Part shown: positions 1 through 7,659 of the stretch, piece by piece | Layout: each line of letters starts with the position of its first letter | How positions within the stretch are numbered: position 1 is the stretch's first letter | Assembly (NCBI GenBank): GCA_900769995.1 | Contig: CAAGIT010000098.1 | Coordinates: 1-11,225 of the forward strand | Source of the DNA: an uncultured Oscillospiraceae bacterium | Lineage (GTDB): Bacteria; Bacillota; Clostridia; Oscillospirales; Oscillospiraceae | Reading direction: 5' to 3' | Length of the DNA: 11,225 nucleotides | Notes under the pieces: model-generated | What the model was told of the DNA's origin: nothing | Seen by the model: the letters and a program-made list of their open reading frames with translations, nothing else | Databases searched by the model: none | Position numbers and translations under genes: made by a program

Positions 1-1
1 A

Positions 2-217
2 GAAAAGATCGTGGCCCGCGGCGAATGTCCCGGGAAAATTCTTCGGGAACCGGTGGGTGAGAACGGCTTTGGATATGATCCCGTGTTCTTTGTTTCCGAG
101 ACAGGCTGTTCCTTTGCACAGCTCTCGGAGACAGATAAGAACAAGGTTTCGCACCGTGCAAAGGCGCTGTTTGTCTTTGCACAGATCGTAAGAAAGGAGC
201 AGACAGAAAAATGCTGA
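2..217 (+). CDS. rdgB: XTP/dITP pyrophosphatase (RdgB/HAM1 family), C-terminal fragment
   Basis: The enzyme hydrolyses non-canonical purine triphosphates (ITP, dITP, XTP) to monophosphates and so keeps them out of nucleic acids. About 71 codons are present, the last third of a roughly 200-residue family; the start lies left of the window and the frame is open to the edge. Visible family signatures are GRILREP-like GKILREPVGENGFGYDPVF, which is the substrate-binding loop region, then FAQLSETDKNKVSHRAKAL, where the SHR motif contacts the base in this family. A GTG at 11 is only an internal codon. The stop overlaps the start of yhbY by 7 bases, which implies translational coupling in one operon. 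Identity is clear from the GENGFGYDP and SHRAKAL motifs; the missing N-terminal part cannot be judged. Confidence 0.93.
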   Translation, partial: EKIVARGECPGKILREPVGENGFGYDPVFFVSETGCSFAQLSETDKNKVSHRAKALFVFAQIVRKEQTEKC

Positions 218-657
218 CAAGTAAAGAACGTGCAGACCTGCGTGCCGAGGCGAATACGTTGGAAACAACCTTGATGGTTGGTAAGGGCGGCGTCACGGAA
301 AGTGTCGTCAGCGAGGCTGCAACACAGCTCGAAGCCCGCGAGCTGGTCAAGGGACGTGTTTTGGAATCGGCGCTGATGTCCGCACGGGAGGTAAGCGACG
401 CACTGTGCGAAGCGCTTGGCGCGGACGGTGTGCAGTGCGTAGGTTCCAAATTCGTGATTTATAAGAAATCGGAAAAAAAGGCGCAGGAGGCTGCAAAGCA
501 GGCACGTGCACAGCGTAAAAAAGCGGCGAACCCTGTGCGCCGTGGTGCACAGGAACGCCGGAGACAGGCAAAAGAAGCCCGCGAAAAGCGCAATGAATAT
601 TTCCGCCAGTCTGCCATTCAGGCGGCGATCGAGCGCAGAATGGGCAAAAAACAATAA
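211..657 (+). CDS. yhbY: YhbY/YqeI-like CRM-domain RNA-binding protein with basic tail
   Basis: Residues 1-85 match the YhbY/CRM fold, a small KH-like RNA-binding domain associated with large ribosomal subunit precursors. The diagnostic loop GKGG is at residues 24-27, after the LTSKERADLRAEA opening helix, followed by LEARELVKGRVLES and the closing strand VGSKFVIYKKS. Residues 86-148 form an extra Lys/Arg/Ala/Gln-rich tail, probably helical or disordered, that makes this copy about 50 residues longer than the usual ~97-residue protein and could add rRNA contacts. ATG at 211 is preceded by AAGGAG at 194-199. In Bacillus the same gene (yqeI) sits directly before nadD and yqeK, and that order is kept here. 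The ribosomal role is known for the family; the function of the tail is inference. Confidence 0.9.
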   Translation: MLTSKERADLRAEANTLETTLMVGKGGVTESVVSEAATQLEARELVKGRVLESALMSAREVSDALCEALGADGVQCVGSKFVIYKKSEKKAQEAAKQARAQRKKAANPVRRGAQERRRQAKEAREKRNEYFRQSAIQAAIERRMGKKQ

Positions 658-670
658 CTGATTCACAAGA

Positions 671-677
671 GAGAAGG
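671..677 (+). promoter_or_regulatory. Ribosome binding site deciding the nadD start
   Basis: GAGAAGG at 671-677 lies 8 bases before TTG at 686, the spacing expected for a start codon. It overlaps the GTG at 677 and abuts the TTG at 680, so those two upstream candidates are poorly placed. TTG 686 also gives a protein that begins MARIGIFGGSFNPPH, as NadD proteins usually do. Confidence 0.6.
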
Positions 678-685
678 TGTTGCGG

Positions 686-1873
686 TTGGCAAGAATCGGT
701 ATATTTGGCGGCAGCTTTAATCCGCCGCATTTGGGGCACGTCCTTGCGGTCAAGGAATTTCAAAAGAAGCTGGAGCTTGACCGTGTGCTGGTGATTCCTG
801 CCGCTGTTCCACCGCACAAAATACTGACCTCCAATTCTCCGGGCGCGATGCAGCGCCTGGAGCTGACCCGCCTGGCGTTTGCCGATTTGCCCTTTGTGGA
901 GGTCTCAGACATGGAGCTGCAACGAGAGGGTACAAGCTATACGGCAGACACCGTGGAGCAGCTATCCGCTCGCTATCCGGGGGATGAATTGTATTTGCTG
1001 ATGGGGACGGATATGTTCCTCTCATTGGAAAGCTGGTATCAGCCGGAGCGGATCGCACAGCGGGCAACGATCGCCGTTGCATACCGTGACGGCGACCGCA
1101 AAGGGCTGACTGCCTGTGCAAATGCCTTGCAGGAACATTTGAATGCAAAGATCGTACTTTTGGAAAATGACTTTTTGCCGTATTCCTCGACTTCCGTGCG
1201 TGCCATGCTGGCATTCGGCTGCGGAGCGGACTATATTCCGGCAGCGGTGTTTGATGAAATTTGCAAAAATAAGCTATACTATGTGGGATGGGATCTTAAA
1301 AATCTTCCGTTTACTGAGCTGTCCAAGATCAGCCTGAGTCTGCACAAAAAACAACGAATTGCCCATGTGGTCGGTTGCAGTCAGACGGCAAGAGCGCTTG
1401 CCCGGCAGTATGGCGTCGATGAGGCTGCAGCCGAACGTGCCGGAATTTTACATGATATTACGAAAGCACTTTCCGCACAGGAACAGTTGAAATTGTGCGA
1501 AAACTATGCTATGATATTAGACAAATTTGAGCGAGAGAATCCCAAGCTGCTTCATGCAAAAACCGGTGCAACGATCGCAAAGGTGCTGTTTGGTGAGTCC
1601 GAGGAGATTTATCGGGCGATTTATTGGCACACGACCGGCAGAGCGAATATGTCAACGATGGAAAAGATTATATATTTGGCGGATTTTATGGAGCCTAATC
1701 GTAATTTTGAAGGCGTTGAGAAGCTCCGCACGCTGACCTATCGGAATTTGGATGAAGCCATGCATTATGGACTTTCCATGACGATTGCACAGCTTCGGGA
1801 ACGTGGAAGCAGCCTTGACCGCAATTCTCTTGCTGCCCTTCGTTTTTTTGAAGAAAGGATGCAAGCCGAATGA
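686..1873 (+). CDS. nadD: Fused nicotinate-nucleotide adenylyltransferase (NadD) and HD-domain YqeK-like Ap4A hydrolase
   Basis: One uninterrupted frame of 395 codons (398 from the alternative GTG at 677; residue numbers here count from that GTG) joins two enzymes that are usually separate neighbours. Residues 6-205 are NadD, which adenylates nicotinate mononucleotide in NAD synthesis: nucleotide-binding GGSFNPPHLGH at 11-21, LLMGTDMF at 108-114 and the ATP-binding YSSTSVR at 169-175. Residues 215-390 are YqeK, an HD-type metal-dependent phosphohydrolase; the Bacillus protein cleaves Ap4A symmetrically. Its likely metal ligands are visible: H230, HD at 259-260, H293, H318 (WHTTG) and D336 (ADFMEP). 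All key residues are kept in both halves, so both are probably active. The stop overlaps the next gene as ATGA. A natural fusion is supported by the clean linker at 200-215; a sequencing frameshift that joins two genes is possible but less likely. Confidence 0.9.
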   Translation: MARIGIFGGSFNPPHLGHVLAVKEFQKKLELDRVLVIPAAVPPHKILTSNSPGAMQRLELTRLAFADLPFVEVSDMELQREGTSYTADTVEQLSARYPGDELYLLMGTDMFLSLESWYQPERIAQRATIAVAYRDGDRKGLTACANALQEHLNAKIVLLENDFLPYSSTSVRAMLAFGCGADYIPAAVFDEICKNKLYYVGWDLKNLPFTELSKISLSLHKKQRIAHVVGCSQTARALARQYGVDEAAAERAGILHDITKALSAQEQLKLCENYAMILDKFERENPKLLHAKTGATIAKVLFGESEEIYRAIYWHTTGRANMSTMEKIIYLADFMEPNRNFEGVEKLRTLTYRNLDEAMHYGLSMTIAQLRERGSSLDRNSLAALRFFEERMQAE

Positions 1874-3312
1874 AACTTTTCGGAAACTCTAAAAAGTCGC
1901 GTACGTCCCGTGAGCGGAGAACCCCGCTCAGAGAGCGTATGACTGACGATCCAATCGAACAGCCTGATTTTTGTCAGGAGCCGGATGAGGTGTTTACGCA
2001 GCCTGCGTATGACCGTCCGTATGCCGGGAGAGAGAGCCAAAACAGACCGCATCCGTCGCAGTCTGTGTCTGAAAGACGAGAAGTGCCGAAAGCGGATTCT
2101 GCACGCGAGGTCGAGGAAACGGATCCCAAGGCCGGATCGAAGGCGTTGCTGCTGTTCATCAGCGCTGCTGCGCTATTCCTGTGCTCGATCATCATGTGCT
2201 TTGCGCTCATCAACAAAAGCGCTGAGGTTGAGCCGCTGCCGACTGCCCCAACAGGAACGGTTAAGGATATAAAATATGTGGTCAATTCTGCGCCGCCTGA
2301 AACGGTGGAAATGCCTGTTGAGCTGACCGAACCTGCCAGTGTCTATGATTCCGAGCGGCTGAATATTCTGTTGATCGGCTTGCAGGGTGACCGCACAGAC
2401 ACCATGATGATTGCATCGATCAATTTGTATACGCGGGAGCTTTCTTTGCTGAGTTTGCCCAGAGATATCTATGTTGCAGGCAGCTACAAAGAGGAAAAGC
2501 TTGGGAGTGTCTATGCTTCAACCCATAATGGTGATGTGACGCGAGGGATCCGTGCGGTAAAGGAGCAGATCAGCGGTATGCTTGGCTTCCGTCCGGATTA
2601 CTACTTTGTGCTCAATGAAGCTTCTGTTTCCGCCGCTTTGAAGGAAGTCGGTGAGCTGACCTTTGAGATTCCGCAAAGTCCGAATCATACGAGCCTTTCC
2701 AGCGGTGAAAAAACGCTCGATACTGATACGGCTTTGGCAATCCTCTCTTACCGCAGTGACTTTGAAGAGGTTGAGCCGACCCCGACCGATGCACAGCGCG
2801 AGCTTGTTCTGATGTTGCTTGAAGCACTGGTTTCCGATGAAACGCGGATCATTGAGCGTGCGGAACGACTTGCAGCGGCATCGATGACGGATCTGTCCGC
2901 ACAGAATCTGGCGTACTTGGGCTATTTGCTTTGCGGCATTGATTTTAACAAAGTATTCAGCGAGGCACTGCCGGGTGACGAGATTGAGGATGATATTACC
3001 AGATATTTCGAGGTCGATCCCGAGGATGCTGTCGAAATTCTGAATGCACGCTTCAATCCGCTTGCGGATGATCTGACGATTTATACCGTCAACTTCCGGC
3101 AGCAGACCGGCAGCAGCACGGATGGCACGTTTGATTCCTACGGCTTCGGCAGCTCGTCGAGCTCCGGGAGCGAGAACGGAAACGATACCGAGCCTGACGA
3201 AACAGAAAATGAGACAGATTCTGAATCCGAAGGTGAAACAGAAGCGCCGACGGAGGAAGAACCACAGCCTACCGAGACGAATGCACCGCCGGAAGAATCC
3301 GATGCGGGCTAA
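1870..3312 (+). CDS. Divergent LytR-CpsA-Psr (LCP) family membrane protein with acidic tail
   Basis: The 480-residue protein has a charged hydrophilic N-terminal segment (1-90, presumably cytoplasmic), one membrane helix at about 92-114, a linker, an LCP-like extracellular domain at about 163-320, and a Ser/Thr/Glu/Pro-rich acidic tail from about 410. LCP proteins transfer glycopolymers such as teichoic acids or capsule from a lipid carrier to peptidoglycan. Family-like segments are NILLIGLQGDRTDTMMIASIN (165 onward), LLSLPRDIYV (193-202) with the PRD motif, RPDYYFVLN (241-249) and TLDTDTALAILSYR (282-295). Several normally conserved positions differ: the Asp/Arg-rich loop after LLIG is shortened, LGG is VGE, and the GDxxRxxRQ segment reads EVEPTPTDAQRE. 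Catalytic competence is therefore uncertain, and a polymer-binding or regulatory role is possible. RBS AAAGGA at 1854-1859 supports the ATG, which overlaps the nadD-yqeK stop. Confidence 0.82.
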   Translation: MKLFGNSKKSRTSRERRTPLRERMTDDPIEQPDFCQEPDEVFTQPAYDRPYAGRESQNRPHPSQSVSERREVPKADSAREVEETDPKAGSKALLLFISAAALFLCSIIMCFALINKSAEVEPLPTAPTGTVKDIKYVVNSAPPETVEMPVELTEPASVYDSERLNILLIGLQGDRTDTMMIASINLYTRELSLLSLPRDIYVAGSYKEEKLGSVYASTHNGDVTRGIRAVKEQISGMLGFRPDYYFVLNEASVSAALKEVGELTFEIPQSPNHTSLSSGEKTLDTDTALAILSYRSDFEEVEPTPTDAQRELVLMLLEALVSDETRIIERAERLAAASMTDLSAQNLAYLGYLLCGIDFNKVFSEALPGDEIEDDITRYFEVDPEDAVEILNARFNPLADDLTIYTVNFRQQTGSSTDGTFDSYGFGSSSSSGSENGNDTEPDETENETDSESEGETEAPTEEEPQPTETNAPPEESDAG

Positions 3313-3324
3313 AAGGAGAGATGA

Positions 3325-3684
3325 ATGATGAACACACCGAAAGAAATTGCACTGACCGCCGCAAAGGCTCTCGACGACCGCAAGGGCCTTGGCATCAAGC
3401 TGCTCGAAGTGACGGACGTGACCAGTATTGCCGACCACTTCCTGATCTGCACCGGCACGTCGAGCACCCATGTTAAGACGCTCTGCGACAGCGTGGAAGA
3501 GGTTCTGGTCGATCAAATGGGCGAGGAACTGCTGCACCGCGAAGGACATCGCGGCGGCACTTGGGTTCTGCTTGACTTCGGCTGCCTGGTTGTCCATGTT
3601 TTTACCAACGAGACCCGCGAGTTTTACGATTTGGAACGGCTCTGGAACGATGCGAAAGAGATTCCGCTCAATTTTGAGGTGTAA
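3325..3684 (+). CDS. rsfS: Ribosome silencing factor RsfS (Iojap/YqeL family)
   Basis: A 119-residue protein of the normal family length. RsfS binds protein uL14 on the 50S subunit and blocks joining with 30S, which saves translation capacity in starvation. The family pattern is seen throughout: ADHFLICTGTSSTHVKTL (residues 37-54), the LLHREGHRGGTWVLLDFG stretch around 74-91, then VVHVFTNETREFYDLERLW. AAGGAG at 3313-3318 lies 6 bases before ATG 3325; the next codon is also ATG (3328), so the protein may be one residue shorter. It follows the LCP gene by 12 bases and precedes leuS by 3. In Bacillus it likewise follows nadD-yqeK, with the LCP gene here as an insertion in that order. Identity is very secure. 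Confidence 0.95.
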   Translation: MMNTPKEIALTAAKALDDRKGLGIKLLEVTDVTSIADHFLICTGTSSTHVKTLCDSVEEVLVDQMGEELLHREGHRGGTWVLLDFGCLVVHVFTNETREFYDLERLWNDAKEIPLNFEV

Positions 3685-3687
3685 TCT

Positions 3688-6099
3688 ATGAAATACGATT
3701 TTACCGCCATTGAAAAGAAATGGCACGACATATGGAGAGAAAAACAGCTCTATAAGGCGGAAACCGGCGGCGACAAGGAAAAATTCTACGCGCTGATCGA
3801 GTTCCCGTATCCGTCCGGTGTGGGTCTGCACGTTGGTCACGCCCGTCCCTATACGGCGATGGATGTGATCGCGCGTAAGCACCGTATGCAGGGTCAGAAC
3901 GTTCTGTTCCCCATGGGCTATGATGCGTTCGGCCTGCCCACGGAAAACTTTGCAATCAAAAACCATATCCATCCCGCGATCGTTACGGAGAACAATATCC
4001 GCACCTTCCGTGGTCAGTTGGAGGCGCTTGGCTACAGCTTTGACTGGGACCGTGAGATCAACACCACCGATCCGAAGTATTTTAAGTGGACACAGTGGAT
4101 TTTCCTCCAGCTCTATAAAAAGGGACTGGCTTATAAGTCCAAAATGCCGGTCAACTGGTGCACCTCCTGCAAGTGCGTTCTTGCCAACGAGGAGGTCGTG
4201 GATAACGCCTGTGAGCGCTGCGGCAGTCCTGTCATCCGCAAGGAGCAGAGCCAGTGGATGCTTCGCATTACGCAGTATGCACAGCGTTTGCTCGACGATT
4301 TGGATGAGGTCGACTTCATCGACCGCGTGAAACTCCAGCAGCGCAACTGGATCGGCCGCTCGACCGGTGCGGAGGTTCGTTTTTCCTCTACGCTCGGCGA
4401 TGAGATTCTGATTTATACGACCCGACCCGACACACTCTTTGGCGCGACCTACATGGTGCTCTCTCCGGAGCATGAACTGGTAGGGAAGTGGATGGACAAG
4501 CTGAACAACGCGGACGAGATCAAGGCTTATCAGGCTGCGGCTGCTGCGAAGTCCGACTTCGAGCGCACGGAGATGGCAAAGGATAAGACCGGTGTGATGC
4601 TCGATGGCGTCAAGGGTATCAACCCTGTCAACGGCAAAGAGATCCCGATCTTTATCTCGGACTATGTGCTTTCCACCTACGGTACCGGCGCGATCATGGC
4701 AGTTCCTGCCCATGATGACCGCGACTGGGATTTTGCCAAAAAGTTCGGCTGTGAGATCATCGAGGTCGTGAAGGGCGGCAATGTCGAAGAAGCTGCTTTT
4801 ACCGATTGCGATACCGGCGTCATGGTAAACTCCGGTTTCCTTGATGGAAAGAGTGTCGAGGAGGCAAAGAAGGCCATCATCGAATTCCTGACAGAAAAAG
4901 GCATCGGTGAGGCGAAGGTCAACTTCAAGCTCCGCGACTGGGTGTTCTCCCGCCAGCGTTATTGGGGTGAACCGATCCCCATCGTGCACTGCCCGAAGTG
5001 CGGCACAGTTCCTCTGGATGAAAAGGATCTGCCCTTGCTTTTGCCGCAGGTCGAGAGCTATGAGCCGACCGATGACGGCCAGTCGCCGCTGGCAAAAATC
5101 ACGGATTGGGTCAACACGACCTGCCCGTGCTGCGGCGGCCCTGCCAAGCGCGAAACCGATACCATGCCGCAGTGGGCAGGCTCGTCGTGGTATTACCTGC
5201 GCTATATGGATCCGCACAATGACGAAGCATTGGCCTCCAAGGAAGCACTCGAGTATTGGAGTCCGGTCGATTGGTATAACGGCGGTATGGAGCACACGAC
5301 GCTCCACCTGCTCTATAGCCGCTTCTGGCATAAGTTCCTCTATGACATCGGTGTAGTACCGACCAAGGAACCCTATGCAAAGCGAACCAGCCACGGCATG
5401 ATCCTTGGTGAGGGCGGCATTAAGATGTCCAAATCGCGCGGAAACGTCATCAATCCGACGGATGTGATCGCGGAATACGGTGCGGACACCATGCGTACCT
5501 ATATCATCTTCATTGGCGACTTTGAGAAGGCTGCTTCCTGGGCAAGCAATGCGGTCAAGGGCTGCAAGCGCTTCCTGGACAAGGTGTGGACGCTTGCCGA
5601 AACTGTGACAGACAGCGAAACTGCCTACAGCGCAAAGAATGAGAATATACTCCACAAAACCATCAAGAAGGTTAGCTCCGACATCGACGCGCTCAAGGGC
5701 AATACAGCGCTTGCAGCGCTCATGACCCTGACCGCGACACTGTCGGACAACGGCTGCAACGCCGCGGAGCTGAAAACCCTTTTGCAGTTGCTCAGCCCAT
5801 TTGCACCGCATATTGCGGATGAGATTTGGCAGCAGCATGGCTATGAAGGTATCTGCTCTGTTTCCGGTTGGCCGACCTATGATGAGGAGAAGTGCAAGGA
5901 CAGCGAGATCGACATGGCAGTTCAGGTCAACGGCAAGCTTCGCGGACTGATTCATGTTGCGGCAGACCTCGATAATGATACGGTTGTCAAGACCGCACTT
6001 GAGGACGAGAAGATCGCACGCTTCCTGAGCAAGCTGGAAGGTTCGGTTGTCAAGACGATCGTCGTTAAAAACAAGCTGGTAAATCTTATCGTAAAATAA
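3688..6099 (+). CDS. leuS: Leucyl-tRNA synthetase
   Basis: A complete class Ia synthetase of 803 residues that charges tRNA-Leu with leucine in the cytoplasm. Catalytic motifs are HVGH (HIGH-type) at residues 48-51 and KMSKS at 579-583. A zinc-binding Cys cluster lies at C158/C161 with C175/C178, and a second CxxC pair set at C435/C438 and C479-C482. The CP1 editing domain is intact, with TTRPDT at 244-249 and GTGAIMAVPAHDDRD at 332-346; the Asp in the latter is needed for hydrolysis of mischarged tRNA. RLRDWVFSRQRYWGEPI-like KLRDWVFSRQRYWGEPIP and WAGSSWYYLRYMDP are typical of the bacterial form. The C-terminal domain ends with NLIVK, so nothing is truncated. GAGG at 3676-3679 serves ATG 3688. 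It is the last gene of the operon and is followed by a hairpin terminator. Confidence 0.98.
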   Translation: MKYDFTAIEKKWHDIWREKQLYKAETGGDKEKFYALIEFPYPSGVGLHVGHARPYTAMDVIARKHRMQGQNVLFPMGYDAFGLPTENFAIKNHIHPAIVTENNIRTFRGQLEALGYSFDWDREINTTDPKYFKWTQWIFLQLYKKGLAYKSKMPVNWCTSCKCVLANEEVVDNACERCGSPVIRKEQSQWMLRITQYAQRLLDDLDEVDFIDRVKLQQRNWIGRSTGAEVRFSSTLGDEILIYTTRPDTLFGATYMVLSPEHELVGKWMDKLNNADEIKAYQAAAAAKSDFERTEMAKDKTGVMLDGVKGINPVNGKEIPIFISDYVLSTYGTGAIMAVPAHDDRDWDFAKKFGCEIIEVVKGGNVEEAAFTDCDTGVMVNSGFLDGKSVEEAKKAIIEFLTEKGIGEAKVNFKLRDWVFSRQRYWGEPIPIVHCPKCGTVPLDEKDLPLLLPQVESYEPTDDGQSPLAKITDWVNTTCPCCGGPAKRETDTMPQWAGSSWYYLRYMDPHNDEALASKEALEYWSPVDWYNGGMEHTTLHLLYSRFWHKFLYDIGVVPTKEPYAKRTSHGMILGEGGIKMSKSRGNVINPTDVIAEYGADTMRTYIIFIGDFEKAASWASNAVKGCKRFLDKVWTLAETVTDSETAYSAKNENILHKTIKKVSSDIDALKGNTALAALMTLTATLSDNGCNAAELKTLLQLLSPFAPHIADEIWQQHGYEGICSVSGWPTYDEEKCKDSEIDMAVQVNGKLRGLIHVAADLDNDTVVKTALEDEKIARFLSKLEGSVVKTIVVKNKLVNLIVK

Positions 6100-6104
6100 G
6101 TGTT

Positions 6105-6140
6105 TTGCCACACCGCCAAATGTCGGTGTGGCAATTCTTT
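6105..6140 (+). terminator. Rho-independent terminator of the rdgB-leuS operon
   Basis: TTGCCACACCG (6105-6115) pairs perfectly with CGGTGTGGCAA (6124-6134) around an 8-base loop and is followed by TTCTTT. It starts 6 bases after the leuS stop codon. Confidence 0.88.
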
Positions 6141-6148
6141 ACGAAAAC

Positions 6149-6181
6149 CAGAGGCACTTAGGAAAAACCTAAGTGCCTCTG
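6149..6181 (-). terminator. Rho-independent terminator of the endonuclease gene
   Basis: A perfect 14-bp stem (CAGAGGCACTTAGG at 6149-6162 with its complement at 6168-6181) closes an AAAAA loop (TTTTT on the minus strand). Read on the minus strand it is followed by GTTTTCG, so it best serves the endonuclease gene ending at 6219. It may also back up leuS termination from the other side. Confidence 0.82.
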
Positions 6182-6218
6182 TACTAACTGTTTATGGAAT
6201 TATCAAAACTGTATAAGG

Positions 6219-7652
6219 TCAGTTCAGAATGTAGATCGAGATGCCGGTCTGGCTGCTGTTCGAGGAGTAGCAACCGAAAATACCGCTGCTGCTGTTGTAA
6301 CGCATATACTTACGAGAGTAAGAACCCTGAGCGGTCAGCTTGGCAACGCCGCTGGAGAAGGAAATACTCCACTTTGCATTGTTGTCCAATGTTCCGGTTC
6401 TCAGATAGTTGCCGCTGCTGGAGGCTGCACGGAGATAGCCGCCTGCGCTGGTGTCATAGAAGGTGTAATAGCTACCGGACTTGCCGACAGTGAAAACCTC
6501 GGTGCTGCTGTTAATGGTAACAGTATTGCCGCTCTTCGTGATGGAGGTACGTCCACGGTTGTTGGTGTTCTGCGTGGTGCTCATGGCGTAGTTGTAGTTG
6601 CTGGCAACAAAGACAACCTTAGCACCTGCGGTGAGCTGGCTGGTAGAAGTGACCTTGGTGTAGGTGCCGCTGGTGGAAGTGCTGCCGGTAGAGCCGCTGC
6701 CGGTAGAGCCACTGCCGGTAGAGCCACTGCCGGTAGAACCGCTGTCAGTGGAGCCGCTGCCGGTAGAACCGCCGGAAGTGCTGCCGCCCTTGGCCATGCC
6801 GGAGGGGGTAGTATGAGAGGGAACACTCTTGCCGAAGATGAGCCATGCATATTCGGGATAGTCAATAAAGACATTGCGGTTGCCCTGGATGCCCTGAACA
6901 ACATCGTTACGGCCCATTTCCCAAGTGTCAACGGGGTCAGACTTGCACCAGTTGAGAAGAGTGGTAGTGTCAATCAGGTCGGACAGATTGCTTTCGCCCC
7001 AACGGACATAGCAGTAAAGAAGGATACGTGCAACGTCGCCCTTGACATTGTCCAACGGCTCGAAGGTGGTGGAGGTGTAGTAGCCGCCGACAACGCCCGA
7101 TTTCGTTGTAGCAGTCTTATAGCTGCCACTGACTTCGCCAAAGGGGAGATTGCTGCGGGTAGAATTAACCTTGGGATCGGTAGGACGGAGGTGATGCAGG
7201 TCAGAGCCGCAGTTGGAGGTGGTGAAGGAGCCCAAGCTCTGGCACCAGACGTGCTCGCGGTTCCAGGTTACGCCGTTGTCCCATGTGCCGGAATAGGTCG
7301 CGGAGGTATAGAAGTCAACGATCTTGGAAGAGCTGCCTGCATTGGCATCGCTATACTTTGTGTAGGTCTTCAGGTTTGTGTAGGTAGTTTTATAAGTGTG
7401 GGTGTTGGTCATCAAAGTCTTGAGGCTGGACTTCAGCGCGGAAGCAGACTTTGTAGACAGCGTACTATAGGAATAGGAACTGGTATAATAGGCTGTTGCT
7501 TTGCTGCTGAGGGAGGTACAGACGGTACCGCGTTTGCCGGTGTTGTAAGAGAAGGTTGCTGCTCCGGCGCTAAAGGTCAGCGCAGAAAACAGGCTGAGGA
7601 CCATTGCGATGACAAGAATGTAGGAAACAAGGCGCTTAAAGCTCTTTTTCAT
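6219..7652 (-). CDS. Secreted endonuclease I family nuclease with C-terminal beta-rich module
   Basis: The 477-residue protein starts at MKKSFKRL, chosen because AAAGGAAG precedes it by 7 bases; an upstream in-frame ATG at 7718 has no such site and would spoil the signal peptide. Residues 1-31 are a signal peptide (KKSFKR, a hydrophobic core, then AGAA). Residues 35-280 are an endonuclease I domain (EndA/NucM/Vvn type), a Mg-dependent non-specific DNA/RNA nuclease: WNREHVW at 130-136, whose E133/H134 match the metal and general-base residues, SDLHHLRPTDP at 150-160, and N163, R166 and N168 in VNSTRSNLPFG. Residues 289-328 are a Gly/Ser/Thr linker. Residues 330-477 form a Ser/Tyr/Asn-rich, probably beta-sheet module with repeated short strands (YYTFYDTSAGGYLRAAS) of unknown target. 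Six cysteines follow the signal peptide. A role in extracellular nucleic acid scavenging is likely but inferred. Confidence 0.9.
   Translation of the reverse strand: MKKSFKRLVSYILVIAMVLSLFSALTFSAGAATFSYNTGKRGTVCTSLSSKATAYYTSSYSYSTLSTKSASALKSSLKTLMTNTHTYKTTYTNLKTYTKYSDANAGSSSKIVDFYTSATYSGTWDNGVTWNREHVWCQSLGSFTTSNCGSDLHHLRPTDPKVNSTRSNLPFGEVSGSYKTATTKSGVVGGYYTSTTFEPLDNVKGDVARILLYCYVRWGESNLSDLIDTTTLLNWCKSDPVDTWEMGRNDVVQGIQGNRNVFIDYPEYAWLIFGKSVPSHTTPSGMAKGGSTSGGSTGSGSTDSGSTGSGSTGSGSTGSGSTGSTSTSGTYTKVTSTSQLTAGAKVVFVASNYNYAMSTTQNTNNRGRTSITKSGNTVTINSSTEVFTVGKSGSYYTFYDTSAGGYLRAASSSGNYLRTGTLDNNAKWSISFSSGVAKLTAQGSYSRKYMRYNSSSGIFGCYSSNSSQTGISIYILN
6681..6770 (-). repeat. 15-bp tandem repeats coding the Gly/Ser/Thr linker
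   Basis: Six units of 15 bp resembling GCTGCCGGTAGAGCC (plus strand) occur head to tail, with variants such as CGCTGTCAGTGGAGC. On the coding strand each gives five residues of the GSGST type. Because the unit is a multiple of three, gain or loss of units changes linker length without a frameshift. Confidence 0.85.
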
Positions 7653-7659
7653 GGTGTTA

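Noticed and set aside
347..1214. Minus-strand frames opposite yhbY and nadD (154 and 156 codons)
   Set aside because: No recognisable motifs; the plus strand has clear conserved proteins with correct spacing and overlaps.
2518..6111. Minus-strand open frame of 1197 codons
   Set aside because: It lies in exact register opposite the LCP gene, rsfS and leuS, all clearly real. Its openness follows from codon avoidance; it has no family motifs and would start beyond leuS inside a terminator stem.
6194..6493. Plus-strand Cys/Arg/Ser-rich frame of 99 codons
   Set aside because: The unusual composition is the antisense shadow of the Ser/Tyr-rich C-terminal module of the nuclease; no ribosome binding site fits.
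6681..6770. CRISPR-like array
   Set aside because: The repeats are contiguous 15-bp coding units without spacers and encode a Gly/Ser/Thr linker in frame.
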